Origin: Pseudoscleropodium purum
Lineage: Eukaryota; Streptophyta; Bryopsida; Hypnales; Brachytheciaceae
Direction: 5' to 3'
Length of the DNA: 64,000 nt
Assembly: GCA_963969395.1 (NCBI GenBank)
Contig: OZ017799.1
Coordinates: forward strand, 9,116,501-9,180,500
The translations under genes and the position numbers were made by a program. Under the pieces are notes generated by a model. It was not told where the DNA came from, did no database searches, and was given only the letters and a program-made list of their open reading frames with translations. Below, piece after piece: positions 12,931-26,390 of the stretch (position 1 is its first letter; the number at the start of each line of letters is the position of its first letter).

Positions 12931-13018
12931 GGCTACCAAGAAGGAGTAATCGTGTGAGGAAGGGTGGTGACTGGTGAGTCCCAAAGTAAAAAATTACAAA
13001 ACATGAAATTAAACTGCC

Positions 13019-16000
13019 TCACACCATTTCCAAAATCTTGATGTTGCCCATGGAGTTGGCGGCCACGAGCGTTTGCGACTTGCCTCTCCAGCACACGCTG
13101 GACACGAACTGGCCACCATCCTCCTCCACCTCTCGGCCGGTGATGGGGTCTGTGCATCCGAATTTGTGGGATGCCATTTCCATGGGCAGGGATTTGTGGT
13201 AGGCGAACACCTGGGACATGAAACAACAAAGTGGGGTGGGTGAGAAAGCATGAAGGAGAATTTATTTGAGTAGAAAAGTGGTTGCTTTCATATGTTTAAT
13301 AGTGAAAATGAATTTAAAAGTATGAGTGTCTGCTTAGGTGAAAGTGTCTGCTTCCATGTCTTTAGGAGTTGAAATGAATCACTTTGAAGGCTTCAAAGAA
13401 GCAAGGAATACCCAAAGAAAAGTTAGAAAACATGCCTACATATTTAAACAATGAGTTTCTGCTTTGGAAGCTAATTGGAATTGGCTATGAGCTTCCGAAC
13501 TGGACTCTTTGTTTCTAATTCAGTCATAAGTGAATGTGGCTGCTTACATATGAAAGGTAGGTGCATCTTAATCAAATCAAATAACCAACTCGACCAGAAT
13601 ATGCCCAAGGTTTACACTTTTTAAGGCAAGCATGTACCTCTACAGTACATGTATTTACTTATTCTTCAAAAGACATTCGCACAAGTACCACAGGCATACA
13701 TTCTTGGCCTATAATGTACACCTTGCGTATATTTATTCTAATAAAATAGTGTTCTTTGTCAATTTGAAGAGTAACCGTAACCACCTTCTCGGAGTTCAAA
13801 TTACCCATTTAAGAAGACTTCTGAATATTTTGAAGAAAGGATGACCTAGAAAAGAAAAAAAACAGAAAGAAACGAAAGGGTCAAGTGAGAAAAGAAAACT
13901 AACCGCATTTGATTCTGATCCACAAGCAATATAACCATCTGCAATGGAGAGACCAATGAAATTCTGCACATGATAACACAGCAACCAATTTAGTAACACA
14001 AAAGATTGATACGTATCACATCTAAATCCGTCCGATGTGATCTATAACAAAAGAGCTAACTAGCAACATGAAGGGAAACAACGAAAATAAAGTTGATTTG
14101 CTAATTCTGAAAATAGAAAACCAACTTCATTTTCGCTTGTTCCTGTCCAAGTTTATTTGGGTTGCATGCAATCAATGGTCTTCATTGGCTTTGATGATAC
14201 AAAAGTTGAACCCATCTAAAACTTATGCTTTTTCTCAATATGATCCATCAAATTGGAATCAAACGTTTTCAAACCACACTGCCAACACTTACTTCGGGAT
14301 ATATGAATGCATAAAACATAGCAATTGTAGGCAAAAGTGGGGTTACCTTTTCGTTAGTATGTCCCGTATATGTGAGTGAACAATCCGTCAGAGCGTGAGG
14401 CGTGGTGTTCGCTTTTGTCAAGTCCCAGAGCTTGAGTGTGTTGTCGGTGGAGGCGGAAACAAGCGTGACTGAGTTCACAAACTTGACATAACTCACGGCC
14501 TTCTGGTGACTAGCTAAAATACACAAAGGCAGCTTCGGGGAACGCAAGTCGTACACGTACACCCTGTAGTCTGCGGAACCAAACGTCAGCAAATGCCCGG
14601 AGTCGGGAGGGAACTGAATGCTGCACACGTTGGCTTTCGTCTTGATCGTCCCTATACTGCTCTCCTGCAATTTCCAGAGCACAATAACAAATGGGGTTTT
14701 AGATGAGAGTTTGGTAACTACTCTGGAACTGTGTAAATACAAAAACAAACAAAAGTTAGAACATTTGTGAGAGCCCAAATGGACAAAAGTGGCTTTCTTC
14801 CATATCTATCTCACATACTCCCTACATCCTGAGATAAGTTTCCGCAGTTTTGTTGAAAACGTTTGAAACCAATTTGTTCGATTATGTTGTGAAGAGCATA
14901 TTTCAGAATTTTATATTGTGAAGAGCGTAGTTCAAATTTTATATCACTATAATCAATGAAGAACATTGCATGTGTTCATGGAAATCTAAATAAATGGGAC
15001 TCAAGAAAACCTCCATATGACCTACTCAAAACAACCTTGAGGTCCAAAGTGGACACTTGTTTCGGACGGAGGGATTTATTAAATGCAAACTATGTCACCA
15101 ATTCATCTGTCACATCCTCATTCGCATGACTTTTCTTTCATTTGTTCTTGCTAAACCGCAATGACATCCAAACATTTTCTCAATGAAACCATGTGGCTGG
15201 AAGCTTCAGGGGGGAAACAAAAGTACGAGTATACAGAAGAAATCGTAACCTACATTATTGAAAAATAGACATATGTTCTGAAAATTACTAATAACCAAAC
15301 GTTAGCTTCCAAAATGAGGTCCTATTTTGAGCTTGGGACCTTTAAGGTTTTAAGTGATCTATTTTAAAACAGTCCACTTTGGGAGCTTGGGGTCCATCAT
15401 CGTCACTTTTCAAAACACGAATCTGTTGTTCAAAATTGTAAGGTATGATTTTTCCCTTCTATTGCTCGACTTCATCACCTTTCTTGAAGCCTTCTCAATG
15501 ATTTACTTCAATTTGGAAGTGGCGACTCTTGACTATTTGAGGACGTAGTGGTAATCGAAATAAAATCCGGACCTCATCAATGATTTTTAAGTTATAGAAA
15601 ATGTAGCATTGATGAACCGAAATGAAGAATGATACCTGATTGATACTCCACAATTTCACAGTTCCGTCATCACTACCACTGGCTAACTTGGTGGGGTCGG
15701 CTCTTGAAAAATCTACAGACCACGCTCGTTTTTCGTGCTCCTCATACTCCATCAGAACTTTGTTGGTACTGACATCCCACAACTGATCCACGAGCAACCC
15801 CAGTTAGAAAGATATGCCTCCGTAAAGAGAACAAGCACTACTACTGTCACAAAAGAAAATAGTCCACTCGAACAACGAAGAAAATAAATGAATGCACTCA
15901 ACAGGCTGAGAATCTAGAATTACCAAGACATTCGTTAAAATATTTGCCTTAAGGCAAAACAACTTGAAAAGGTATGAAAAAACAGGTTTTCAGTAAAATT

Positions 16001-19000
16001 AGTCTATTCCGAGAACGTTTACACAGCATCATAAGGTTGACAAGGTAAGTCCTTATGTATCATGGAGAGGCCTCCCCATGAATCCTAGAGAAGATTCTCT
16101 ACAAGCGCTGTCTAAAAGTTATTGCAACGGTCTAATTTACTGAAACCTTGTTTCAAAAGACAATGCGCAATACTGTTGATAAGCGGCCCATAAATCTGAG
16201 AATCCCACCGAACAAATCACTAAGCCTATATAACAGTATGCTCGGTCCCTTTCGATTCAAGACGCAAGCCTCTGGCACGAGTAAAGAGTACAAAATCTCG
16301 AATATAATGGTTCACAATGATTCTATCTACACTAAAGTACCACCGCAGCAGGGCTACGAATGGTATTTCAGTGCAAAAATGAGAATCAACTACATATTCC
16401 AGCAAACTGAGTGCGGTCAAACCCACCTAACTCAGCCAACATAACATTCTTGAACCCATCACACGAGGTCCCTTTCTATTCCAAGATGCAAGCCTCTGTG
16501 GCAGAAGAAGAGAAAGTAAGAAACCTTTGAATTCAGTTGTCCAAAACCATAATATCTACAGAACCAAAGTAGAAGATAGGTTCAAGACTGTAATGCAAAG
16601 CAAACAGTAAGAATCAATTACAGATTCCAGCAAACTGAGGGAGTCCAAACGTCCAAACCCACCTGCACCATGCCTTCATAATCACACGACGCTAAATAAT
16701 TCTTGATATACCCATTCCAGCACACGCTGCTCAACTTGGACCGACACGGCATCTCCACCACCGGATAGTGAATATCCACCTGCTCATTAAGTATACTATC
16801 ACACTCAAACACTTTGATCCGTTTACACACCCCAGCCGTCGCAAAATACTCTTCGTCCCGGTCAAAGCTCAAGGAGCACACCATGTTCGCCGTGTTCAAC
16901 AAGTCCCCATGCCGCAACGTGGCCTTCACTTCGAACCGACTGTAGCGAGCGTACTTGCACAAACTGTCAAAAAAGCAACCCAGCAAGTCTTCCTCAGGGG
17001 TCTCGTCCCCTTGTTGTCTGGAGCTCATGGTTGTCACCTTCTTCTCATCACAACCAACAGTGAGGGAGCCTGATTTAGAGCTCGGTTTGGAGCTCGGTTT
17101 GGAGGCGGTGGTAACGCCAGGGGGAGGGGGAGTAGTCGATCTCCAGTTCATGGAGAAGTAGACTTTCTCTAAATGGGTGAAGTTGTTCATGAATCTGGCA
17201 CTCTTAGAGGATGTTTTGAGTCGCTGTTCGGGGGGGTTGTCGAGGGCGGCGTCCTCGGGGTGAGGTCTCTTACCAAGAAGGCCCTTGCGCTCTGCACCTG
17301 ATATGGTATTCAAATTAGCAAACTAATTATAATCTTTAGCCTCTAAGGGCTTCAAAGTTTGTTTGTGCTTCAGAGCAAGTATTCTGTATGATGAACAAAG
17401 CGCTCCCGGACAATGTTTCTTTCAAATAAGTGTTCTCAATCACACGAAGTGATACTTGAATATTTAAAGGACAACCTTCCTTCATGACTAATTTGATGAA
17501 ATTTGATATGTTTGCACTGAGATATAAACAAATATGTGCAAAATTTCAAAGGGATTCCGGCTTTAATTTCTGATAGCCATTATCGGTAGAACATTGCAGA
17601 CTCGTCATAAAATTGATAGAAACTGACTGTTTTCGGTACAGTATTGGCTCATTTTGACGGTTCTTTAGAAGAAATTCCTACATTTAAGGGTCATTGCCAG
17701 AAAATCTCCTTAATAAACTAGCTAAGAATTTTCTGTTTTCGACATTTGGCAAAAACTCATCCAGAAATGATTTCACTGACCTGTGGTGACGCGTCTCTGG
17801 CCACCACTCGTCACCGGACTGCCGCGTTTCTTCTTCAAGGCAAGCCTTTTTCGTTCCACTTCCTGAATGTCTGCATTCAGGCGTGAAACATCAAGCGCTA
17901 GCTTGCGAGCATTCTCCTGCTTCTGGCTCTGCATTCGCAACAGAAACTCAAACAAGACCTCCGACTCGGCTTCTTTCTCCTCCAGTTGCACTGCGGCTTG
18001 CCTCTCCGCTATGGCGTCCCCGGCGTCTGCTAAGATGTCACTGTTGTAAATCTCCCTGAAGGCACAAGCGGAGATATCAGGATCACAAGCCATGAATGTG
18101 ATTGCCATGAATGTAATAAGGTATGTACACACATAATCAACACTGCCCAAAGTACAACACCTACATTTGGGCAAGAAGCGTCACAAAAGCCTCCATATTG
18201 ATTGCACAAGAAGGACACAGTCAAAACATGAGAGCCTATGAAAACCTACTGTTGTTCTTTGGTTCAACTAGAGACAGTCAACTTTAAAATTCTTAACTTA
18301 TTCATATGGTGCCCAAATAATGCATGCTAAAGTGCGTTGGAATCCTCTTTCAGTTGTCCATAAGATCCAATAAAAATCATTTTATGTTGAATAAATAGTA
18401 ACTATGCTCATTAGTTGTAATTAGTGACGATTGTAGGTGCGCGTACATTACCCGTAAACTAACCCTAAGAACTGGACAGGCGGACACATGCACACGATAC
18501 TTCCAGGAAAAAGTCCTGTTTTAGTACTAGGGAAGCATACCTGGCTTTGGGCCTGCAGTTTGGATCTGGGTACAACAACCGGAGGCAGAAGGAGGCTTCC
18601 TTTGGGCATTCTGATAGCAAGCGGGGTGGTAGAATACGGTTCCGCAAATCCGCCATCACTCTGGCCCGCTCCACCTCTGAACCAAATGAGCAGAGCAACT
18701 GCCAGATAACGATGGTCAACTTTTCCTCGATCACTCACAGAAGGAATTTCAACAAAAAGGACTAACCAAAAAAATCATCAATAAGTTGCGATTTCTGACT
18801 AAAAAACCATGCCAGAATTATGTGTCCTCGTATCTATGACGTGTAAGTTTCATTTCAAGATTCATTTCATACTACAATGGACTCCAATGAAAGAATTGTG
18901 TGACCTAAAACAAACCATCAAATGAGGGGAGATTTCTGTCAGATGTCACACAAAAACAACACCGGAATTACGTGTCGTGATATTGACTTTCATGTGAAGG

Positions 19001-20192
19001 TCCATTTTATAGTCAGTTTGAATTCCTCGAATTCCAAAAGAAAACCAACGTTCATAGCAAAATGCTTCAGAGTGAATGTGCCTCATACATACGCATCCCT
19101 AATCTACAGAAGCACATCATACCACAACTCAAAAGCGGCAAACATTTAGGGAAGGAAAAAAATTGAATCCCTTCAAAGGAAAGCGAACTTCGTAGCAGAA
19201 TGCTTCAGCGTGGATGCATCCTCAAACACAAGCATCCCCAAACTACAGACGCATTTCGTAACACAACACACTTCGAAAGTAACAAACATCTACGTCACCA
19301 AAAGAATTCGAATTCCTCTAAAGAAAACCAAAGTTCATACCAAAGTTCATGCTTCAGCGTGGACGCCCCTCAATCACAAACTCTCCTAAACCACGCGCAT
19401 TTCATACCACACCACACTTCCAAACTAACAAACATCCAGAGAACCAAAACACATTGAAATCCATTGCCACGAAACCAAAGTCCCATGCTGCGAACCCCTC
19501 ACCTCAAACATGAGCACTCCCAAGCTATACACATCCGACGCAAACGTGCTTTCTCCCGTCGCCACCTCCTCGGGACTCGTATACCACGCAATCTCCATCT
19601 GCAGCACCTGCCGTTGCGGAAAACAATGCTCTCCAAACACACTCTCCCCCTCGGGCGACCCCATCTCCTCCGACTCCATCTCCCCCATCACACTCCCACT
19701 CGTACTACTTCCACTCATCTCCTCCGTTGCTGGCATCGCAGCGGAATTCCCAGCAGCAGCAGAAGAACGTTCCACGACAACTCGTTCAGGCGACGGCGAC
19801 AGAGTGGTGAAGTTTCGGTCTCCATCTCCGTCTCCCGACGAGGAGCTGCTGCGCGTACTACTCGCGGAGTCGATGAAGACGACTTTGTTGAGAGGGGAGA
19901 GGAGGAAACAGGAAGGGCGGATGTTGCGGAGCATAACGCCTTGGCCATGAGCGAGGTTCACGAAGTCCAGAACTTGCTTGAAGATGTGGAGGGACTGGAC
20001 TTTATCGATGATGCGGTGGGGATGAGAGAGCCATTGGCGGACGGTGAGGTCCTCCGCCAACGGAGTTTCGTAGCTGGTGGTGGGATAGGGTGTGAGGGTG
20101 GGGGGGATTGGAGTGTGGGTTTCGTCGTGATGAGGTGATGAGACTTCTGTTGTTACGCCAGCAGATGAGGCTCCGCCTGGAAACTCCTTCAT
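13019..20192 (-). CDS. SPA: SPA-family (SUPPRESSOR OF PHYA-105-like) COP1 partner, 8 exons
   Basis: SPA proteins partner COP1 in a nuclear CUL4-type E3 ligase that degrades light-signalling transcription factors in darkness. Exons (minus strand): 20192-19503, 18698-18541, 18055-17781, 17297-16663, 15782-15636, 14664-14347, 13963-13904, 13210-13019. All junctions are GT-AG and keep frame, giving 824 aa, close to the short SPA3/SPA4 class. Residues about 50-283 are kinase-like: the catalytic loop reads [12 protein letters not shown], so the HRD aspartate is missing, while YTSPEE and [12 protein letters not shown] remain. A Ser-rich insert lies inside this domain. Residues about 284-370 form a charged coiled coil (LEFLL-type heptads, QKQENARKL). 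A WD40 propeller runs from about 503 to the end, with [10 protein letters not shown] and [10 protein letters not shown]. The ATG at 20192 is the first after an in-frame stop. Family call very sure; paralogue class inferred from length. Confidence 0.95.
14816..15078. mobile_element. Stowaway-like MITE in a SPA intron
   Basis: The element at 14818-15076 lies between TA dinucleotides. Its left end CTCCCTACATCC and right end GGACGGAGGGAT resemble the Stowaway/Tc1-mariner terminus. The interior (GAACATTGCATGTGTTCAT, CCTACTCAAAACAACCTTGA) is the inverted match of the element at 37843. It sits in the intron between SPA exons 5 and 6. Confidence 0.8.
16240..16670 (-). repeat. 236-bp duplication anchored at the SPA exon 4 donor
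   Basis: The stretch ending at the true donor (GTGGGTTTGG, GT at 16662-16661) is repeated 236 bp into the intron with GTGGGTTTG at 16426. Internal anchors: TTCCAGCAAACTGAG at about 16400 and 16630, and GGTCCCTTTC at about 16240 and 16467. Confidence 0.8.
19060..19520 (-). repeat. Tandem decayed copies of the SPA exon 1 end in intron 1
   Basis: The exon 1 3' boundary (plus-strand CTCAAACATGAGCACTCCC near 19504) has relatives starting at about 19082, 19221 and 19369, each followed by ACTACA/CTATAC-GCATTTC-like sequence. Spacing is 134-148 bp. Confidence 0.75.
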
Positions 20193-20260
20193 TGCAAGAT
20201 CTTCAGGAGCGTTTGTGCTACCATGCTTGATCGAATTGCCAGGGGAATCGACCTGTGAAG

Positions 20261-20510
20261 TCTACTTGTCTGTGTCTACCCTGTGGATTCTACTTGTCTA
20301 CGTCTACCTGTGGAGGCTCCCCTGTTTCCAACCCTAACCCCGGGTCCTGTTTTGATGTAGAGATCGCGAGAATGTGTATCGAAACGCGAAACGTGGCCGG
20401 GGAATGCGTACTGTGATGCGATTAGCACAGAAATATTGGATACCCACCTGAGAACAATTTCCAAATACCCACCAGACAAGAATATTGAATACCCACCTGG
20501 GAACAATTTT
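20261..20510. repeat. Short tandem repeats in the SPA 5' region
   Basis: A 28-bp unit (TCTACTTGTCTGTGTCTACC and following) repeats at 20261 and 20289. A 49-bp-spaced unit (AATATTGGATACCCACCTG) repeats at 20432 and 20481. Both lie within 320 bp upstream of the SPA ATG. Confidence 0.8.
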
Positions 20511-20958
20511 CTACAACGAAGGAATTTGCGAGCTCGTTTGGCTGGGCTTACTGAATTTCGAATCCCTGGCTTCCCGAATTGGACGAAAGTGTGAGTAAGT
20601 CGCCGCGTGATCCCAACCTCCTGGTGCTACTGCCGCTGCCCTGGAGCCTCGCGAACGAAACGACCTGCTCATGGCCACGTTCAGTCATACCGAATCTTAG
20701 TACGCCACCGCCATAAGTGGAATCTCATCCACCCTAGCATCCCCAAAGCTCGCTCGTCTGCTCATTTCGGGTGGATCCAATCCAGCTCGCAATTCGAGTC
20801 GTGAAAACGAATCAACAATCGCCTCTCGTTTCTCGCTATCGCTGTTGCTGTTGCTATCGTTGTCGTCCTCGTTGCGAACGCGAATCGAAATGGGCGCCTC
20901 GTGATGAATGATTGATTGTGCGACCGACAACAGTGCAAATGATGACAGACTCAAATTG

Positions 20959-21012
20959 CTTGCATCCCCAAATTGCATCCCCAATTGCGTCCCCAATTTG
21001 CATCCCCAATTG
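20959..21012. repeat. Minisatellite, unit TTGCATCCCCAA, about 4 copies
   Basis: Units of 13-16 bp (TTGCATCCCCAAA, TTGCATCCCCAA, TTGCGTCCCCAAT, TTGCATCCCCAA) sit in the GC-richer region upstream of the SPA gene. Confidence 0.85.
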
Positions 21013-22799
21013 AGTTGAAAGCGAGCGAGCTCCCGAAGTGACGGAAGGAGTTAAGAGTGGGATCAGTCGACGCGGTGGAAGCGGCAGGCAGCAGGTGGTC
21101 GGATGAAACCGACGCTGAGAGGTGATGAGGGGGCGGGTCGTGGCCACACAAAAAACCCAATGGCGGAACGCTAGGGGCGGTACGCGACAGGAAGCGCCGC
21201 GCCTTCGTATGCCGCTGGCTGCCGCGGCCACGGCAACCGCCTTGGCCCTGCCTGCCTGCCCGGGGCTCCGGGCTGCCCCCCGTTTTGGACCCACGACCGC
21301 GCAATTAGTGTGGGTCTTTCCACTGCTTTGCTTTTGGTGAAAATACCTGGAATTATGAGGGAATTTTGGTGTTTGGACCCTTTGGCCTTGGGGGGAAGGG
21401 CACTCCCTTCTCCCAGTTGTTGTTTTAATCATTTCTGAGTGTGCCCAGTGCCATTGCCACAATACAATAGAATAAAATTAATTCTTCAATTTTTTGTATT
21501 CTCACAAATTTTGAAATTTAATATTTTCTCCTTCATGAGTCAAAAACACCACAAAACAAAGTCCATGTACCCTTCCTCCCTAAGGACTTTCCAACAATAC
21601 AAAGAACACCATTAGAGACACACAAACCAAGAGATATCAATGTAATCAATAAAACAAAAAAACCTAACTTATGGTATGGATATTGGTTAGTGCAAAAAGG
21701 TGGAAACTTGTTACAACATTCATAGATGAAAACATACAAATGTGGATAGTGATGACTCATTTATACATCCAAATGTGCATACATTCATCTAAAAACGGAT
21801 GATACTCTCCCACCATATTGAAGCAATTCATATGGAGGGAGAACATCACGCATACTATCAAATATTCCCTCCAAAAGAAAAATAATCATTGGTCTACAGA
21901 GGCCCCTGCCCGCGCCCCTGCCCGAGCATTAAATGTTGGGGTGCTAGTTCCAGAGCTGGGCTTCTCTGAGCTTGGTTGGTCCAGATGTTGACTACGTTAT
22001 TACGGTGTCATCGGCTGGACATGCTTTTATTTGTTTTCATTTGTTTGGAGTTTGGATCATGGCTTCAGGTCGGGCAGCGGTTGGGAGGAGGGCACACTCA
22101 GCTGAAGAACTGACAAGCCGCTGAATTACGGAAAGAATGGGTGGTGGCAACGGACTTCGTCACGTGGGCCGATCTCAAAGGGGAAAGGGGAAAAAAACAA
22201 AACAGGGAGATGAGACCCATCACAGACAGTTACGGAAGGAGCCATCAAAGTCTTGCATCAACCCACGACAGACTTTCCACAATACATGGTAGATGGGGCC
22301 AGGGCTGTAGTAAAACCTCTGGAACACTAGGCTGGTCAATGTGGAAATCATCCTTCCTTCCTTCAGGGTATTGTATGAATCCCTTGAAGGATGCATTAGA
22401 AGAGTTTTGGGGGTCCAAAAGCCTGTTTCAGGCCTGTTCCCCACAGCTGTTCCACACAGCAAGGGGAACAGCCCACTATCAGAATTTTTTCCAAAAAAAT
22501 TTAGTCTCCAAATACAAAATAAAATAAAATAAATTTGTTTTTTATTTTTTGTTTTGGTCAATGACATGGCAGGGTCTCGGCCACATCAAACTGCTGCACT
22601 AAACCTGGTTCATGCATTTGTAGGCTGTGATAACTCGCAGGCATCCAAGAGGCTCCAAAAATCTTCTAATGCAACCCCTTCATGACCAAGGTAGTCACCA
22701 AAATTCCATGATTGTTGGACCAGTAGTGGTGCACTTATTGTTTTTACAATGAAGGAAAGATGGAGTCATTTGTTGAATAGTGTCCTTCAAAAAACAAGT

Positions 22800-22890
22800 G
22801 CATTCATTCAAAGTCAAACTATTGACTAGAGAAAAATTTTCCCTTTTCAAGCAAAATTATAGAAATGAACATCTCTACATCTATCGTATA
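22800..22890 (-). repeat. Dispersed repeat family B, inverted copy
   Basis: The reverse complement reads GATGTTCATTTCTATAATTT, then TTGCTTGAAAAGGG and ATAGTTTGACTTTGAATG, matching the core of the copies at 35551 and 35752. Confidence 0.6.
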
Positions 22891-25800
22891 TAGAAGGATT
22901 CTCTCTTTCATCCATCAAACACATAGTGTTTGTTACACAATTAAGGTGGGCACCCCCCAAAACCTTCACTTTTTTATTATTGTGCCTAGTTAATAGTATT
23001 AAATTGGTCAAATTTTCATATATTATTGTTGGTAAGTGAAAGGAGGTTCCAACATACCAAAGAGCATGACATTTGAATACAAAAGTTACATAGGGTCAAA
23101 GTTTTTTGGGGGGGAAAGGTTCTAAAATTGCTTCTTCCACAAATGTACATATTGATTTTGGAGATGTATACGAAGTGGTGATGACAATTTTTCATTAGCG
23201 GCATATTTTGAGGGGTCTACTTTAGGTTGACTCAGTGATGACAATGTCATCAACACTTCATCCCCAGTGATGGTAATTGGATGACATGATGGAGCAATTA
23301 GTAACTACAACAAGAACTTCCACCTCTTTAGTGTAAATCCATCATTAGATGTAAACTTCTTAGGCACGCATATTGTAGCCATGTTAGAAAATATTACAAT
23401 CACTTTAAGCGAGTAGGTTTGACTATTATGAATACGCTTTTTGTTGGTTACAGGGTAGTCTAAAGACTCATTGTGATGGATTGGTTTACCTTATTTACAT
23501 TCCAAAATTGACGTAAAGAACTCAAATTCAATTAAATCTAATCTAGTAAATCAATGATTGTGCACTCAAACTCTTCTATGGTATTGTATGTATCTCCATT
23601 ATGGACCTTTTGGCCACTTGCACATATTTTGATTGATTATTTTCACAATTTGTTATTGCAATAGAACGACAAATTCAAAGAGTTTTTCACATGTATTTCA
23701 TTCAACATATTTTTTAGCAAAAAAACATACATTATAGGTGGTCAAAACAAAAACATATAGCTTCCTATTGATATCTCCAGGGGGGACTATTCTTGTCTTT
23801 TGGAATTTTATGGTAGTTCATTGAATTCCCTACACATTTGTAATGGTAATCCAAAAGCACCCTTTAATTGGTGGAATAATCAGTGAACCACTTTGCCCAT
23901 GTATCTTAATGATATGGGTATTGTTCATGAAAGTTTTAAAATGGAGAGTATTCAATCCAATTTCAATGAATGGATGAAAGTATATATATTCATCCTAAAG
24001 TATATATATTCTTCCATATCCAATGATATTGTCCTTGGATTTATTTTAGGAATTGAGCAATTTCATCCATTGAAAATAGAAGAATCTATTGCTCACTATT
24101 CACTCAAAAAAATAGTAGAACCTTTGAGAGATAAATCACTTGCCCCAGAATATTTATGATAAGATTTTTTTTCAAAGAGTTTGAGTTCAAAGATTGAATC
24201 ACCAAGGTTTGAATTTTGTATAAATGAAGAGCTTCCGAGGGATATAAAAGATAACTTGGCAAACAACATTAAAAAATAATTCAAAAAAGTGTTTTGGGGG
24301 ATCTCCACAAAACATTAGAGGGGCATTGACCATAAAAGAATTGTTAAAGAATCAACAAGTCTTAATAATATTCACATAAATTACAATCCATCTCCAAAAA
24401 ATATAATTTGTTTTGAAAATTTATGATTTTCATTTGTCTATGAAAAAACGAGAGACTCGTATTTCAATTTTGACACAATTTGCTTGCATGAGCTTGAGCA
24501 GACATTTTTTCAACCTTTAAATGTTTGATGCACTAAATTTTAGTGCTGACAAAACTTTGAAGTTAATAAAACCTTATCAATTTATTATTTTTAATAGTTT
24601 ATATTTTTGAAAATTTCTTTTTAAAGTCTAGTTTTAGCATCAAAAATCCAATTTTGAAAATGAATGATTATGATTTTTCTATTCAAGATTTTATGCAAGG
24701 GGGGCCTTTTCAAGTTTTGATTTTTTGAGTGTTAAGGGCTCTTGGAAATGAGCCTCAATTACACTAAATCTTGGAGAAAAGATCACATTAGAAATTCAAT
24801 TTTAAAAATTGTAGAATAGATTTTGAAAAATTGTACATTAATTGGACTTATGCATGCATGTTATGCCATTTAAATTCATATTTTTTTGGTGACCAATTTT
24901 TAAATTTAATATGCATGTGAAAAGGTGTTTAAAAGACTTCAAATCACATTCAAAATTTTAACATCTTTGTGATCAAACCAATTATAACTTTTCAATCTAA
25001 CATTATAAGTGATATTGAGATTTTTTTTTCTTTATCTATGTGATTTCTAACAAGTCTAGTTTGAATTTGAATGGTTGCAATTCAAAAAAATTGATAAAAC
25101 TTATCAAAATGTTTTCTTTTTCTTAATTTAAGCAAACTAGGTGGGTGATATATTTCATTTTAGTAATGATAATTGAAGTTAGAATTCTTATTTTCAATTC
25201 TACATCAATTGTGGAAATAGAGGTCATGACCCCAAGTTTGATGCTATGGATTACAAACATGCATATAGACCCAATATTTAAGATGAAATGTTGTGTGAGA
25301 GAATTGAAGGTTCAAACTATGGGCCAATGCAATTTTTTAAATGGAATAAATCAACTTCTTTATTACATTCTTTGGGAAGCCATGTATGTATACATTGAAT
25401 TAATAAAATAATGAATTATGGAGTATATTTTAAATGTCAATCTTTCAAATAAAAGAACTTTTGATCTTTACAAAGTTAATTACATTAACATATTTCTAGA
25501 TTTGGGATGAAATGTCACTTCAATCATCTAAAATACTAATAATTTCATTCAAAATGCAAGTCCTTCTATTCTACACAACCTTGTAATACCTATTTACTTT
25601 CACAGAATGTTGTGATTGGTGAAAATCCATTAAGAGTTTCATTGTATAAGTTTCAAAATTATCTTTAAAAACTAGATGGGTCAAATACAAGTACATAATC
25701 ATAACAATTGACCCTTCAAATCTCATGGTTATTCATTCATAATCATAAAATTTCATTCTAAGAGGCTTATCTATTACATGCAATTAATCCCTTTTCTAGT

Positions 25801-26390
25801 GTTTTCTCCAAAATCGATGATTAGAAAAAATCATCATAAAGTACTATTTGGAAGAATATTTTATAATTGAAATAGGAAAAAAAAATTTAGACTTTGAACT
25901 TTAGATTTCATCCATATGGTTAGATTCACCAATGCTATCACCAATATTTTTCTATAAATTTTGAAAGGTAAATTTCAAAATTCCTTCTAAATTCAACTAC
26001 AAGCAAATTCTTGTCATTTTTTGAGTAAAATTTGTTGGAATGGATTCAAAATGAGGTTCTTTTGACATGGTGATTTAAAAAAAAATTATAATCTTTGACT
26101 CTATAACCTCATTTTTACAAATCTAGTTTAGAACTAGAGTCAATGCAATTTTGGCTTGGTCAACCACTTGATACACTTCCACATTGTAATTTTAGAAAAA
26201 AATGTACCCTAATAAAACCAAATCTAGCCATTGAATAGGACAACAACTTGATATAGTATCTCGGATTACTTTCATCCAAGCAATAATGAAGAAAAAAATG
26301 ATTTTTAATTTGTATGTCATCTAAAAATTGGATGTCAAAGTGCTACAAGGTTAAACTTCGATGGTAATAGTGACTCCATAGACTTGGTTT

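Noticed and set aside
19464..20138. 224-codon plus-strand ORF
   Set aside because: It is the antisense of SPA exon 1, whose minus-strand frame is clearly coding.
20540..20600. TTCGAATCCC word resembling a tRNA T-arm
   Set aside because: No acceptor stem, D-arm or anticodon arm can be fitted around it.
20854..21462. 202-codon minus-strand ORF upstream of SPA
   Set aside because: It lies in GC-rich, repeat-bearing promoter or leader DNA, overlaps other long ORFs in different frames, and its composition (Arg/Pro/Ala with minisatellite-coded repeats) looks like chance openness.
22141..22567. Opposed ORFs of 115-128 codons
   Set aside because: Both strands are open across the same GC-richer patch, with no motif or splice support for either.
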